From contig JALOSK010000079.1 in the NCBI GenBank assembly GCA_025458465.1, positions 1 to 11,594 of the forward strand: 11,594 nt of DNA, written 5' to 3'. Below are positions 1 through 7,114 of the stretch, in pieces. Each line of letters starts with the position of its first letter. Position 1 is the stretch's first letter. This stretch comes from Sandarakinorhabdus sp. GTDB lineage: Bacteria; Pseudomonadota; Alphaproteobacteria; Sphingomonadales; Sphingomonadaceae. Made by a program: the position numbers and the translations under genes. Below the pieces are notes generated by a model. That model made no database searches. It was not told the DNA's origin and worked only from the letters and a program-made list of their open reading frames with translations.

Positions 1-1026
1 GTGAAGGATATCGCGCGCTTTGCCGGCGTGCGCGCCAACCAGCTCACCGGTTATGGCATCGTCGTGGGCCTCACCGGCACGGGCGACCAGAATCTGGAAT
101 TCACCATCCAGTCGCTGAAATCGGCCACTGCCCGGCTGGGCGTGCTGCTGCCGCCCGGCGTCAACCCGCAGCTGCGCAACGCGGCTGCCGTGATGGTGAC
201 GGCGGAGCTGCCGGCCTTTTCCAAGCCCGGCCAGCGGCTGGACGTGACGGTGGCGGCGCTGGGCCAGGCCAAATCGCTGCGCGGCGGCACCTTGTTGCTG
301 ACCGGCCTGCAGGGTGTGGACGGCGAGATTTATGCGCTGGCGCAAGGATCGCTGGCCGTGGGCGGCTTTGGCGCGGAAGGGCGCGACGGCAGCCGCATCG
401 TGGTGGGCACGCCCGCCACCGGGCGCGTGCCGGCCGGCGCCATCGTTGAACGCGCCGTGGCCTCGCCCTTTGCCCAGGGCGGCCCCTTGTTCCTCGATCT
501 CAACGATCCGGATTTCTCGGCAGCGCGCGCAGTGGCCGATGCCATCAACACCCAGGCCGGCGGCGGTGCCAGCGCCGAAGACGGCATTCGCATCCGCATC
601 AGTGCGCCCGATGATCCGGCGGCCCGCATCGCGCTGGCCGCCCGCATCGAGGCGCTGGACGTGGCATTGAGCCCGCCGCCGGCCCGCGTGATCGTGAACG
701 CCCGCACCGGCACGGTGGTGATTTCGGGCGAGGTGCGCATCCTGCCGGCCGCCGTGGCGCACGGCAATCTGACCGTGCGGGTGACGGAAAACCAGCAGGC
801 CAGCCAGCCCGGCCCATTCGGCCGCGGTCAAACGGTGGTGACCGATCAATCCACCGTTGAAGCCAGCGAGGCGCAGAATCGCATGAACCTGTTCGCGCCC
901 GGCGCGAAGCTGAACGACATCGTCGACGCGGTGAACGCGCTGGGCGCTGCGCCCGGCGATCTGGTCGCCATCCTCGAAGCCCTGAAGGCCGCCGGGGCGC
1001 TGCGTGCCGAACTGGTGGTGATCTGA
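1..1026 (+). CDS. flgI: FlgI, flagellar P-ring protein (5' partial)
   Basis: This protein forms the periplasmic P-ring around the flagellar rod in the peptidoglycan layer. The reading frame is open from the first base of the window. The visible 341 residues begin at the family's conserved opening, with KDIARFAGVRANQLTGYG followed by VVGLTGTGD, and continue through LPPGVNPQLRNAAAVMVTAELP to a C-terminus containing LNDIVDAVNALGAAPGDLVAILEALKAAG. FlgI precursors usually start about 25-40 residues earlier with a signal peptide. No signal peptide is visible, so the GTG at base 1 is most likely an internal valine codon and the true start lies outside the window. The stop overlaps the flgJ start by one base (TGATG), indicating translational coupling inside a flagellar operon. 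The identification is secure; only the N-terminus is unknown. Confidence 0.95.
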   Translation: MKDIARFAGVRANQLTGYGIVVGLTGTGDQNLEFTIQSLKSATARLGVLLPPGVNPQLRNAAAVMVTAELPAFSKPGQRLDVTVAALGQAKSLRGGTLLLTGLQGVDGEIYALAQGSLAVGGFGAEGRDGSRIVVGTPATGRVPAGAIVERAVASPFAQGGPLFLDLNDPDFSAARAVADAINTQAGGGASAEDGIRIRISAPDDPAARIALAARIEALDVALSPPPARVIVNARTGTVVISGEVRILPAAVAHGNLTVRVTENQQASQPGPFGRGQTVVTDQSTVEASEAQNRMNLFAPGAKLNDIVDAVNALGAAPGDLVAILEALKAAGALRAELVVI

Positions 1027-1304
1027 TGGAACTGAAGCCCACCACCCTCACCCTGAAGGCGCCGGGCCTGCAGCTGAACGCCGGGCCAGACGAGGCGAAG
1101 CTCGCCAAACGGGCCGGCCAGGATTTCGAGGCGCTGCTGGTGACGCGGCTGCTGAAATCGGCGCGGGCGGCGAAGCTGGGCGATGATCTGTTGGGCAGCA
1201 ATGATCAGGTGCGCGACATGATCGACGAACAGCGCGGCCGGGCGATTGCGCAGGCCGCGCCGCTGGGTCTGGCCAGCCTGATCGCGAAAGGCGCCGGCAA
1301 ATGA
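1026..1304 (+). CDS. flgJ: FlgJ-type rod-binding protein, muramidase domain absent
   Basis: This is a 92-residue protein matching the N-terminal rod-binding domain of FlgJ, which helps assemble the flagellar rod in the periplasm. The diagnostic segment is residues 31-86: the DFEALLVTRLLKSAR helix, a short polar loop, then DMIDEQRGRAIAQAAPLGLASLI. Enterobacterial FlgJ is about 310 residues and carries a C-terminal muramidase. Here the gene stops right after the binding domain, as is known for many alphaproteobacteria, where a separate lytic enzyme opens the cell wall. Some alphaproteobacterial annotations call this family CheL. The ATG overlaps the flgI stop by one base and the stop overlaps the flgK ATG as ATGA, so it sits in a coupled operon. 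The sequence looks complete rather than truncated. Confidence 0.9.
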   Translation: MELKPTTLTLKAPGLQLNAGPDEAKLAKRAGQDFEALLVTRLLKSARAAKLGDDLLGSNDQVRDMIDEQRGRAIAQAAPLGLASLIAKGAGK

Positions 1305-3175
1305 TGGACCTCCTCGCCCTTGGCCGGTCGGGCGTGCTGGCCTTCCAGACGGCGCTCAATGCCACTGGCGACAATGTCGCCAATGCCGATACGCCGGGCT
1401 TCGTGCGTCGCACCGTGCGCCTCGCCACCAGCCCCACCGGGCGCAGTTCGCCTTTCGAGCGCGCCACCCTTTCAGGTGCCGGCGTGATGGTGGGCGGCGT
1501 GGGCCGCGCAGTGGATGCCCTGAAAGCCGATGCGGCGCGCGTCGCATCCTCCACCCAATCCCGGTATGAAGCGCGCCTCGACTGGCTGCAGCGGCTGGAA
1601 TCGCTGGCCACCACCGCCGATGTGGCGGGGCGCGTCGGCGCGTTCTTCGATAGCGCCACCGCGCTGGCGGCGGCACCCACGCAGGTGGCGGCGCGCGTGG
1701 CCTTCCTGGCCGCGGCCGATGATGCCGCCAGCGCCTTTGCCGGGCATGGCGCGGATCTGGAACGGCTGGGCGATGATGTGCGCGGCGAAACCGGGCTTTC
1801 GGTGCGCCGTGTGAACGATCTTGCCGCGGCGCTGGCGCGGGTGAACGAGCTGCTGCGGCGCGGGCAGGATGGCGATATCGCCGCGCTTGGCCTGCTCGAC
1901 AATCGCGACAAGCTGCTGAGCGAGCTTTCGGACGAGGTGCGCATCACGGTGGCCGAAGGCCCGCGCGGCGTGGTGACCGTGAAGCTGGGCTTTGGGCCAT
2001 CGGCCGTCACGCTGGTGCCGCCGGTGGGCAATCCTGAGCGCATCGGGCTTTCGGCTGACGGGCAATCGGTGCTGATCAACCCCGATCACGCGCCGCAGCC
2101 GGTGCGGCTGCCTTCGTCTGGGCGCCTTTCCGGGTTGATCGAGGCGGCAGCGCAGATCACCCGCGCCCGAACGGCGCTGGACGCGATGGCCACCGGCTTT
2201 GCCGGGCTGGTGAATGATTGGCACGTGCAAGGCATCGATGCGCAGGGTCAGCCCGGCGAGCCGCTGTTCGCCACCACCGCCATCCGCACCACGGTGGGCC
2301 GCGCCAATGCCGGCAGCGCGCCCGTTGATGTGGTGCTGGCCGATGGCGCCCTGCCCGATCCATCGGGATACCGGCTGATTGCAGACGGCACCGGCTTCAC
2401 GCTGGCGCGCGGTGATGGCAGCGCCAGCGTTTCGGGAACAGGGCCCCTGCTGCTGGATGGGCTGACCGTGACGGTGGGCCCCGGCGCCGACGTGGGGGAC
2501 CAGTGGCTGATGGAGGGCCTGACGGGCGCGCAGGGCCTGATGCTGCGCACGCTGCAGCCGCAGCAGGTCGCCGCCGCCGTGCGCTGGCAGGTGGATGGCC
2601 TGCCCACCAATGCCGCCCGAACCTTGCCGATGGTGGTGGATGATGCCACCGCGCTGGCGCTGCCCGGCGGGGACGTGACGCCGCCGCCGTGGCAGATCAG
2701 TGTGATTGCCGGCGGCCTTGCCGAAGTGCGCGGGCCCGGCGGCATCCTGCTGGACACCGTGCCCGCTGATGGCAGCCTGATCGAAGGCCCCGGCATCCGG
2801 TTCCGTATCCCGGCCGACGCTGCCGAGGGGGACGCCTTCCGCATCGCCCCCACCCCGCCCGGCAGCCAGGACAATGGCAACGCGCTGGAGCTGGGGCGCC
2901 TGCGCCTGCAGCCCGGCCCCAACGGCACGCCGGAAGCCGCGCTGGATGCCGATCTTTCCACCATCGGCGCGAGCGTGGCCGACACGCGCCGGCTGGAAGC
3001 GGCCGCCGCCGCCCTTAGGCAAGACGCGGTGCGCGCCAATGATGCCGTATCTGCGGTGGACCTGGAAGTTGAAGCCGCCGAGCTCACCCGGCTGCAAGCG
3101 GCCTATCGCGCCAATGCGCAGGTGATCGGCGTGGCGCGCGACCTGTTCAACGAGATACTGGGCCTCACGCGATGA
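1301..3175 (+). CDS. flgK: FlgK, flagellar hook-associated protein 1
   Basis: FlgK is the first of the two junction proteins that connect the hook to the flagellin filament outside the cell. The 624-residue product has the conserved N-terminal D0 helix (LGRSGVLAFQTALNATGDN, then VANADTPGFVRR, about residues 7-37) and the conserved C-terminal helix with DLEVEAAELTRLQAAYRANA and a final VARDLFNEILGLTR. The central part, roughly residues 230-540, is less conserved, as expected for the exposed domains. Length is in the usual family range of 500-650 residues. Two adjacent ATG codons (1301 and 1304) could start translation; the first gives the ATGA overlap with flgJ. The stop overlaps the flgL start in another ATGA. 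The frame is intact throughout. Confidence 0.95.
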   Translation: MMDLLALGRSGVLAFQTALNATGDNVANADTPGFVRRTVRLATSPTGRSSPFERATLSGAGVMVGGVGRAVDALKADAARVASSTQSRYEARLDWLQRLESLATTADVAGRVGAFFDSATALAAAPTQVAARVAFLAAADDAASAFAGHGADLERLGDDVRGETGLSVRRVNDLAAALARVNELLRRGQDGDIAALGLLDNRDKLLSELSDEVRITVAEGPRGVVTVKLGFGPSAVTLVPPVGNPERIGLSADGQSVLINPDHAPQPVRLPSSGRLSGLIEAAAQITRARTALDAMATGFAGLVNDWHVQGIDAQGQPGEPLFATTAIRTTVGRANAGSAPVDVVLADGALPDPSGYRLIADGTGFTLARGDGSASVSGTGPLLLDGLTVTVGPGADVGDQWLMEGLTGAQGLMLRTLQPQQVAAAVRWQVDGLPTNAARTLPMVVDDATALALPGGDVTPPPWQISVIAGGLAEVRGPGGILLDTVPADGSLIEGPGIRFRIPADAAEGDAFRIAPTPPGSQDNGNALELGRLRLQPGPNGTPEAALDADLSTIGASVADTRRLEAAAAALRQDAVRANDAVSAVDLEVEAAELTRLQAAYRANAQVIGVARDLFNEILGLTR

Positions 3176-4186
3176 TCCCGCCACTTTCGTCCCGGCCCGG
3201 CCATGATGCCGGCGTGCGCCGCCTCACCAGCCTGTCGCAGCAGCTGGCGCAGGCGCAGGCGCAGATTGCCACCGGCAAGAAACTGCTGAAGCCCGGCGAT
3301 GCGCCGGTTGCCTTCGCGCGGGTGGCCACGTTGAAACGGGCCGATGCGGTGGCAGAGGCGCAGCGCGGCGCGATGGATGCAGCGCAAGGCAGGCTTTCGG
3401 CCAGCGAGGTTGCGCTGGCCGGGATTGCGGACATGGTGATGCGTGCCCGTGAACTGGCACTGGCTGCCGCCAACGAAACGCTGGGGGTGCGTGACCGTGC
3501 GGCGATGGCCGCCGAGGTGCGCGAACTGCTGGCCAGCGCGCGCGGCCTTGCCGAAACGGGCCGCCGAGGTGCGCGAACTGCTGGCCAGCGCGCGCGGCCT
3601 TGCCGAAACGCGCGGCGCCGATGGTGAGGCGCTGTTTGCCGGCGCCGGTACGCCGCCGGCCTATGCCGACGATGCCGATGGGCTTGCCGCCTGGGCCGGG
3701 CTGGGCCGGCCGCCGCAGGTGGCGATCGGTGCGCGGCTGCTGCCCGCCGGCATCACCGGCCCGGAAGCCTTTGGTGTCACCGCGCCCCTCGATCCGCTGG
3801 CCCCGCCGGCCGATCCGGCGCTGCCGCCCCCACCCAGGGAGCGCAATCTGTTCGACAGCCTTGATCACCTGGCCGCAACGCTGGACGAAACGCGCCCCGA
3901 ATTCTTCCGCGCCGGCATCGATGAAGCGCTGGCGGCGCTGGTGGGCCATGGCGATCGGCTGGCCGGCGCGCAGGCGCTGATCGGCACTCGCGCCGCCCGG
4001 CTGGAGGCGGAAGATGCGCGGCTGGACACCGCCCAACTGGCGCTGCGCACCGACATATCGGCGCTGGAAGATACCGATCTGGCCGAAGCGGTGGCCCGGC
4101 TCGATCGGCTGGGGGTGGTGCTGGAAGCCGCGCAGGCCAGTTTCGCACGGATCAGCCGGCTTTCGCTGTGGGACCAGATTCGATAG
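3172..4186 (+). pseudogene. flgL: FlgL, hook-associated protein 3, frameshifted by a 52-bp tandem duplication
   Basis: FlgL is the second hook-filament junction protein. The gene starts in an ATGA overlap with flgK. Residues 1-129 are a normal FlgL N-terminus (SQQLAQAQAQIATGKKLL, then KPGDAPVAFARVATLKRAD). At base 3559 an exact second copy of the preceding 52 bp begins. Because 52 is not a multiple of three, the frame shifts, 22 foreign residues follow (starting GRRGARTAG), and a TGA at 3625-3627 ends a 151-residue product. The rest of FlgL stays open in the +1-shifted frame from 3611 to 4186: RGADGEALFAG, then RPEFFRAGIDEALAALVGHG, and the C-terminal helix DLAEAVARLDRLGVVLEAAQ. Removing one copy gives a continuous 320-residue protein, close to the 317 residues of E. 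coli FlgL. No good start codon would rescue the second half. An assembly error remains possible. Identity is secure; whether the lesion is real is not. Confidence 0.9.
3507..3610 (+). repeat. Perfect 52-bp tandem duplication inside flgL
   Basis: Bases 3507-3558 and 3559-3610 are identical over all 52 positions. Each unit opens with GGCCGCCGAGGTGCGCGAAC and closes with GGCCTTGCCGAAACG. The identity stops exactly at both ends (T3506 against G3558 before the units, G3559 against C3611 after them), so the period is 52 and there are exactly two copies. In the original frame the unit encodes AAEVRELLASARGLAET; the second copy is read in a different frame and creates the flgL frameshift. Confidence 0.98.
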
Positions 4187-4263
4187 CGCCGCCAGCACTT
4201 AATCCGCTTTGGTGGCAGCCGTAACCACGATGACACAGGTTTTCGTGGAGCCGGCGGCCGATC
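4187..4263 (+). promoter_or_regulatory. motA leader with a hairpin overlapping the ribosome binding site
   Basis: This 77-bp gap is the only real spacer in the flagellar gene run. It holds an inverted repeat, CCACGA (4225-4230) and TCGTGG (4243-4248), with a 12-base loop. The only Shine-Dalgarno-like element, GGAG at 4247-4250, overlaps the 3' arm, so folding could mask it; its spacing to the motA ATG is long, at 13 bases. A weak sigma-28-like pattern is also present, TTAA at 4199, 15 bases, then GCCGTAAC at 4218, compared with TAAA-N15-GCCGATAA. No sigma-54 -24/-12 pair and no T-run that would make a terminator were seen. The hairpin is visible in the sequence; its function is inference. Confidence 0.35.
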
Positions 4264-5130
4264 ATGTTGTCCATTGTTGGTCTTGTCGTGCTGATCGTCA
4301 TGGTGTTCGGCGGCTTTGCCATCACCGGTGGCAGCCTGGGGCCGGTGCTGCACGCGCTGCCGCATGAATTCCTGATCATCGGCGGTGCCGCTGCGGGTGC
4401 CACACTGGTGGCCACCGACATCAAGGGCATCAAGGAGATGGGCGCCGGCCTTGGCCTGGTGGTGAAGGGCCCCAAGTACAAGCGCGCCGATTATGGCGCT
4501 GCCATCTTCCTGACGGCCCGTCTGATGCGCCTGTTCCGCAGCGAAGGGCCAACGGCGGTGGAACCGCACATCGAGGATCCGAAATCATCGAGCATCTTCG
4601 CCGAATATCCCCAATTCGCCGGCGATCATTTCTTCATCAACCTGGTGACGGACTCGATCCGGCTGCTGGTGGTGTCCACCGGCACACTCTCTCCGCAAGC
4701 CGTGGAGGACGTGATCGAAAGCCATATCGACACCCACCATCACGCCGCCCTGAAACCGGTGGAACGCCTGCAAACCATGTCGGACGCGCTGCCGGCGCTG
4801 GGTATCGTGGCCGCCGTGCTGGGCGTCATCAAGACGATGGGCAGCATCGATCAGCCGCCGGCCGTGCTGGGCGCGATGGTCGGTTCTGCGCTGGTCGGCA
4901 CGTTCCTGGGTGTGTTGCTCAGTTATGGCATCGTCGGGCCGCTTTCAGCGCGGCTGAAGGCGGTGATCGACGAGGACAGCGAGATTTACCAGGTGGTGCG
5001 CCGGGTGATCGTGGCGACGTTGCGCGGGCAGCCGCAGCCGCTGGTGATCGAGGCCGCGCGCACCGCCATCAGCCCCACCCACCAACCAAGCTTTGCCGAA
5101 ATCTTCGACGGCATGCGCACGGCCAAGTGA
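4264..5130 (+). CDS. motA: MotA, flagellar stator ion-channel subunit
   Basis: MotA is the four-helix inner-membrane stator subunit that, with MotB, conducts protons and turns the rotor. The 288-residue product is near the E. coli length of 295. Predicted membrane helices lie at about residues 2-22, 34-50, 173-195 and 201-225. The third helix carries ALPALGIVAAVLGVIKTMG, in which Pro177 corresponds to the functionally essential proline of E. coli MotA (Pro173); the fourth helix contains VGSALVGTFLGVLLSYGIVG. The cytoplasmic loop contains RLMRLFRSEG and DPKSSSIFAEYPQF, typical of the family, with charged residues that contact the rotor protein FliG. The ATG at 4264 gives the standard hydrophobic start. 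motB starts 10 bp after the stop, so the stator pair is surely cotranscribed. Confidence 0.96.
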   Translation: MLSIVGLVVLIVMVFGGFAITGGSLGPVLHALPHEFLIIGGAAAGATLVATDIKGIKEMGAGLGLVVKGPKYKRADYGAAIFLTARLMRLFRSEGPTAVEPHIEDPKSSSIFAEYPQFAGDHFFINLVTDSIRLLVVSTGTLSPQAVEDVIESHIDTHHHAALKPVERLQTMSDALPALGIVAAVLGVIKTMGSIDQPPAVLGAMVGSALVGTFLGVLLSYGIVGPLSARLKAVIDEDSEIYQVVRRVIVATLRGQPQPLVIEAARTAISPTHQPSFAEIFDGMRTAK

Positions 5131-5140
5131 TGATGGCGAC

Positions 5141-6055
5141 GTGAAGCACGATCCCGTCATCGAGCCCGAAATCATCTATCGCAAGGTGAAGGGCCACGCC
5201 CACGCCCACCACGGCGGCGCGTGGAAGATCGCCTATGCCGATTTCGTCACCGCCATGATGGCCTTCTTCATGCTGCTGTGGATCCTGGGCGCCACCACGG
5301 AAGACCAGCGCAAGGGCATCGCCGATTATTTCACGCCCACGGTGATCCAGCTCCAGAACAGCGGCGGTTCCAACGGCCTGTTCGGCGGGCGCAGCGTGGT
5401 GGCGCCCGATGGCACGGCGGTGCGCCCGCAAACCACGGGCACCCGCCCCGTGACCTCATCGGGCAGTGATGCGCCCAGCAACAAGCCCGGCGACGCCCGC
5501 GGCAAGACCGCCGGCAGCGGCAACCCGAAAGACCAGACACCAGCCGAAGACAAGCGCGCCGCCGACCGCGCGGCCGACGAGGCGCGCATGGCCAGAATGG
5601 CACAGGCGCTGCAGGCCCGGCTGGAGGCCGACCCGACGCTGAAGGGGCTGAAGGGCCAGGTGCGCTTCGTGAAGACCCGCGACGGCCTGAGGATCGATAT
5701 CGTGGAACGCGCCGATTTTGCCATGTTCGCGCTGGGCACATCGGCGCCCACTCGCGATGCCGGCACGCTGGTGCAAACGGTGGCGCGCGCCATCGCCGAA
5801 ACGCCCAACCGGTTGACCGTGCGCGGCCATACCGATGCGCTGGGGTTCAGCGGCAGGAACGGAACATCGAACTGGAGCCTGTCCAGCGCGCGGGCCGATG
5901 CGACGCGGCGCCTGCTGATGGGCGCCGGGATCGATGGCAGCCGCTTCCGCCGCATCGAAGGCGTGGCCGATACCGATCCTTACGTGCAGGACGCGCCGCT
6001 GGACCCGCGCAACCGGCGGATCAGCGTGACCTTGCTGTACGAGGATCCGGCCTAG
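5141..6055 (+). CDS. motB: MotB, flagellar stator peptidoglycan-anchored subunit
   Basis: MotB has one membrane helix and anchors the stator to peptidoglycan. From the GTG at 5141 the product is 304 residues. A His/Lys-rich cytoplasmic start (KVKGHAHAHHGG) leads into the membrane helix at about 28-50, containing YADFVTAMMAFFMLLWILGA. Asp34 there is the expected proton-binding residue, equivalent to E. coli Asp32. A polar Gly/Pro/Lys-rich linker (about 85-150) precedes an OmpA-like peptidoglycan-binding domain with LTVRGHTDALG, LSSARADATRRLL and DPRNRRISVTLLYE. I prefer GTG 5141 because it follows the motA stop by 10 bp and gives the usual length. An in-frame ATG at 5093 would overlap motA by 38 bp and add 16 residues unlike MotB. 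No strong Shine-Dalgarno is visible, so coupling to motA is likely. Confidence 0.94.
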   Translation: MKHDPVIEPEIIYRKVKGHAHAHHGGAWKIAYADFVTAMMAFFMLLWILGATTEDQRKGIADYFTPTVIQLQNSGGSNGLFGGRSVVAPDGTAVRPQTTGTRPVTSSGSDAPSNKPGDARGKTAGSGNPKDQTPAEDKRAADRAADEARMARMAQALQARLEADPTLKGLKGQVRFVKTRDGLRIDIVERADFAMFALGTSAPTRDAGTLVQTVARAIAETPNRLTVRGHTDALGFSGRNGTSNWSLSSARADATRRLLMGAGIDGSRFRRIEGVADTDPYVQDAPLDPRNRRISVTLLYEDPA

Positions 6056-6064
6056 GGCCGCGCC

Positions 6065-6976
6065 TTATCTTTGCGTGGACGGCACCGGTTCCACGCCGGT
6101 GATGCGGCCGTGCACCAGATCATTGTAATCCTGCGCCAGTTGCAGCGTCGTCTCGCCCACCTGGAAGCTCCAGGGGCCGATCTCGGCCAGCGGCGTGACT
6201 TCGGCCGCCGAACCGGTGAGGAAGGCTTCCTGGAAGCTGCCCAGTTCTTCCGGCCAGATGGCGCGTTCCACCACCTTGATGCCGCGGCGCTGGGCCAGCG
6301 CGATCAGGCTGCGGCGGGTGATGCCATCGAGGAAGCAATCGGGCGTTGGCGTGTGCAGTTCGCCATCCTTCAGGAAGAAGATGTTGGCCCCCGTGGCCTC
6401 CGCCACCTGCCCGCGCCAATCGAGCATCAGTGCATCATTGTAGCCGGCAGCTTCTGCAGCGTGCTTTGACAGCGTGCAGATCATGTAGAGGCCGGCGGCC
6501 TTGGCCCGTACCGGCGCCGTGTAGGGCGCCGGGCGCCGCCACGGCGCAATGTTCAGCCGTAGGCCCTTCTTCAGCGCTTCCGGCCCGAAATAGGCGCCCC
6601 ATTCCCAGCAGGCGACGGCCAGATGCGGCTTTGTCTTCTGCGCCGAAACGCCCATCTGCTCACTGCCGCGCCACGCCACCGGGCGCACATAGGCGTTGGT
6701 GAGATTGTTGGCGGCCAGCGTCTGGCGGCAGGCCTCGTCAATCTGTTCGACGCTGTAGGGCAGCGGAAAGCCCATCATGGCCGCCGAATCGATCAGCCGC
6801 TGCGAGTGGGCCGACAATGCATAGATATGGCCGCCATAGGCCCGCGCGCCTTCGAACACCGACGAGGCATAGTGAAGACCGTGGGTGAGGATATGGACAT
6901 TCGCCTCGCGCCAGGGCTTGAGTTCACCATCGAACCAGATGAAGCCGTCGCGGTCGTCGAAGGTGGCGTCGATCAT
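6065..6976 (-). CDS. ilvE: Branched-chain amino acid aminotransferase
   Basis: This is a fold-type IV PLP enzyme that interconverts leucine, isoleucine and valine with their 2-oxo acids, the last step of branched-chain amino acid synthesis. The 303-residue product is close to the 309 residues of E. coli IlvE. Family motifs are visible: ILTHGLHYASSVFEGARAY near residue 30, YVRPVAWRG near 97, RAKAAGLYM with Lys159 as the PLP-binding lysine, EATGANIFFLKDGELHTPTP near 193, FLDGITRRSLIALA, and FLTGSAAEVTPLAEIG in the cofactor phosphate region. The ATG at 6976 is chosen because the conserved region starts at once; the upstream in-frame extension reads antisense through the divergent regulator gene. 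Its stop lies 9 bp from the motB stop, convergent. D-amino acid or aminodeoxychorismate activity is less likely given the motif set. Confidence 0.94.
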   Translation of the reverse strand: MIDATFDDRDGFIWFDGELKPWREANVHILTHGLHYASSVFEGARAYGGHIYALSAHSQRLIDSAAMMGFPLPYSVEQIDEACRQTLAANNLTNAYVRPVAWRGSEQMGVSAQKTKPHLAVACWEWGAYFGPEALKKGLRLNIAPWRRPAPYTAPVRAKAAGLYMICTLSKHAAEAAGYNDALMLDWRGQVAEATGANIFFLKDGELHTPTPDCFLDGITRRSLIALAQRRGIKVVERAIWPEELGSFQEAFLTGSAAEVTPLAEIGPWSFQVGETTLQLAQDYNDLVHGRITGVEPVPSTQR

Positions 6977-7114
6977 GGCAAGCCCGTTCCCGTGCAACAA
7001 AGTTGGCGCTCGCCGGCGCTGACTGCAACAAACGAACGGCATTGCCCCCGTTCGCTTGCCGGCTGTTGCGCTGGCTGCTTGTGTTGCCATACGCCTTGTG
7101 GCAGATATGTCAAC
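6977..7114. promoter_or_regulatory. Divergent ilvE / marR promoter region with repeat elements
   Basis: These 138 bp separate two divergent start codons and must hold both promoters. An inverted repeat CGAACGG (7033-7039) and CCGTTCG (7048-7054) with an 8-base spacer makes a 22-bp dyad, a size typical of MarR operators. The 9-mer TGCAACAAA occurs twice, at 6993-7001 and 7024-7032, 31 bp apart. A smaller dyad TGCCA/TGGCA lies at 7085-7089 and 7099-7103. On the minus strand a perfect TTGACA (7113-7108) stands 16 bases before TATGGC, a possible weak -35/-10 pair directed at ilvE. No clear promoter for marR was found. Operator function is inferred. Confidence 0.4.

Noticed and set aside
1472..3184. 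570-residue open frame on the minus strand opposite flgK
   Set aside because: It is fully antisense to a well-conserved FlgK, has an odd His/Gly/Arg/Gln-rich composition and matches no recognisable family; long antisense frames are expected at this GC content.
3246..3263. Three in-frame GGCGCA hexamers in the flgL N-terminal coil
   Set aside because: Three copies are few, they keep the frame and simply encode an Ala-Gln rich helix; no reason to see a variable-number repeat.
6048..6060. Small hairpin CGGCC-TAG-GGCCG at the motB stop as a terminator
   Set aside because: The stem is only 5 bp and no T-run follows on either strand, so it does not look like a Rho-independent terminator.
6623..7114. 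Plus-strand N-terminal extension of the MarR-family protein through ilvE and the intergenic region
   Set aside because: The extra residues are antisense to conserved ilvE motifs and Cys/Arg-rich without family pattern; the ATG at 7115 gives a normal-sized MarR protein.
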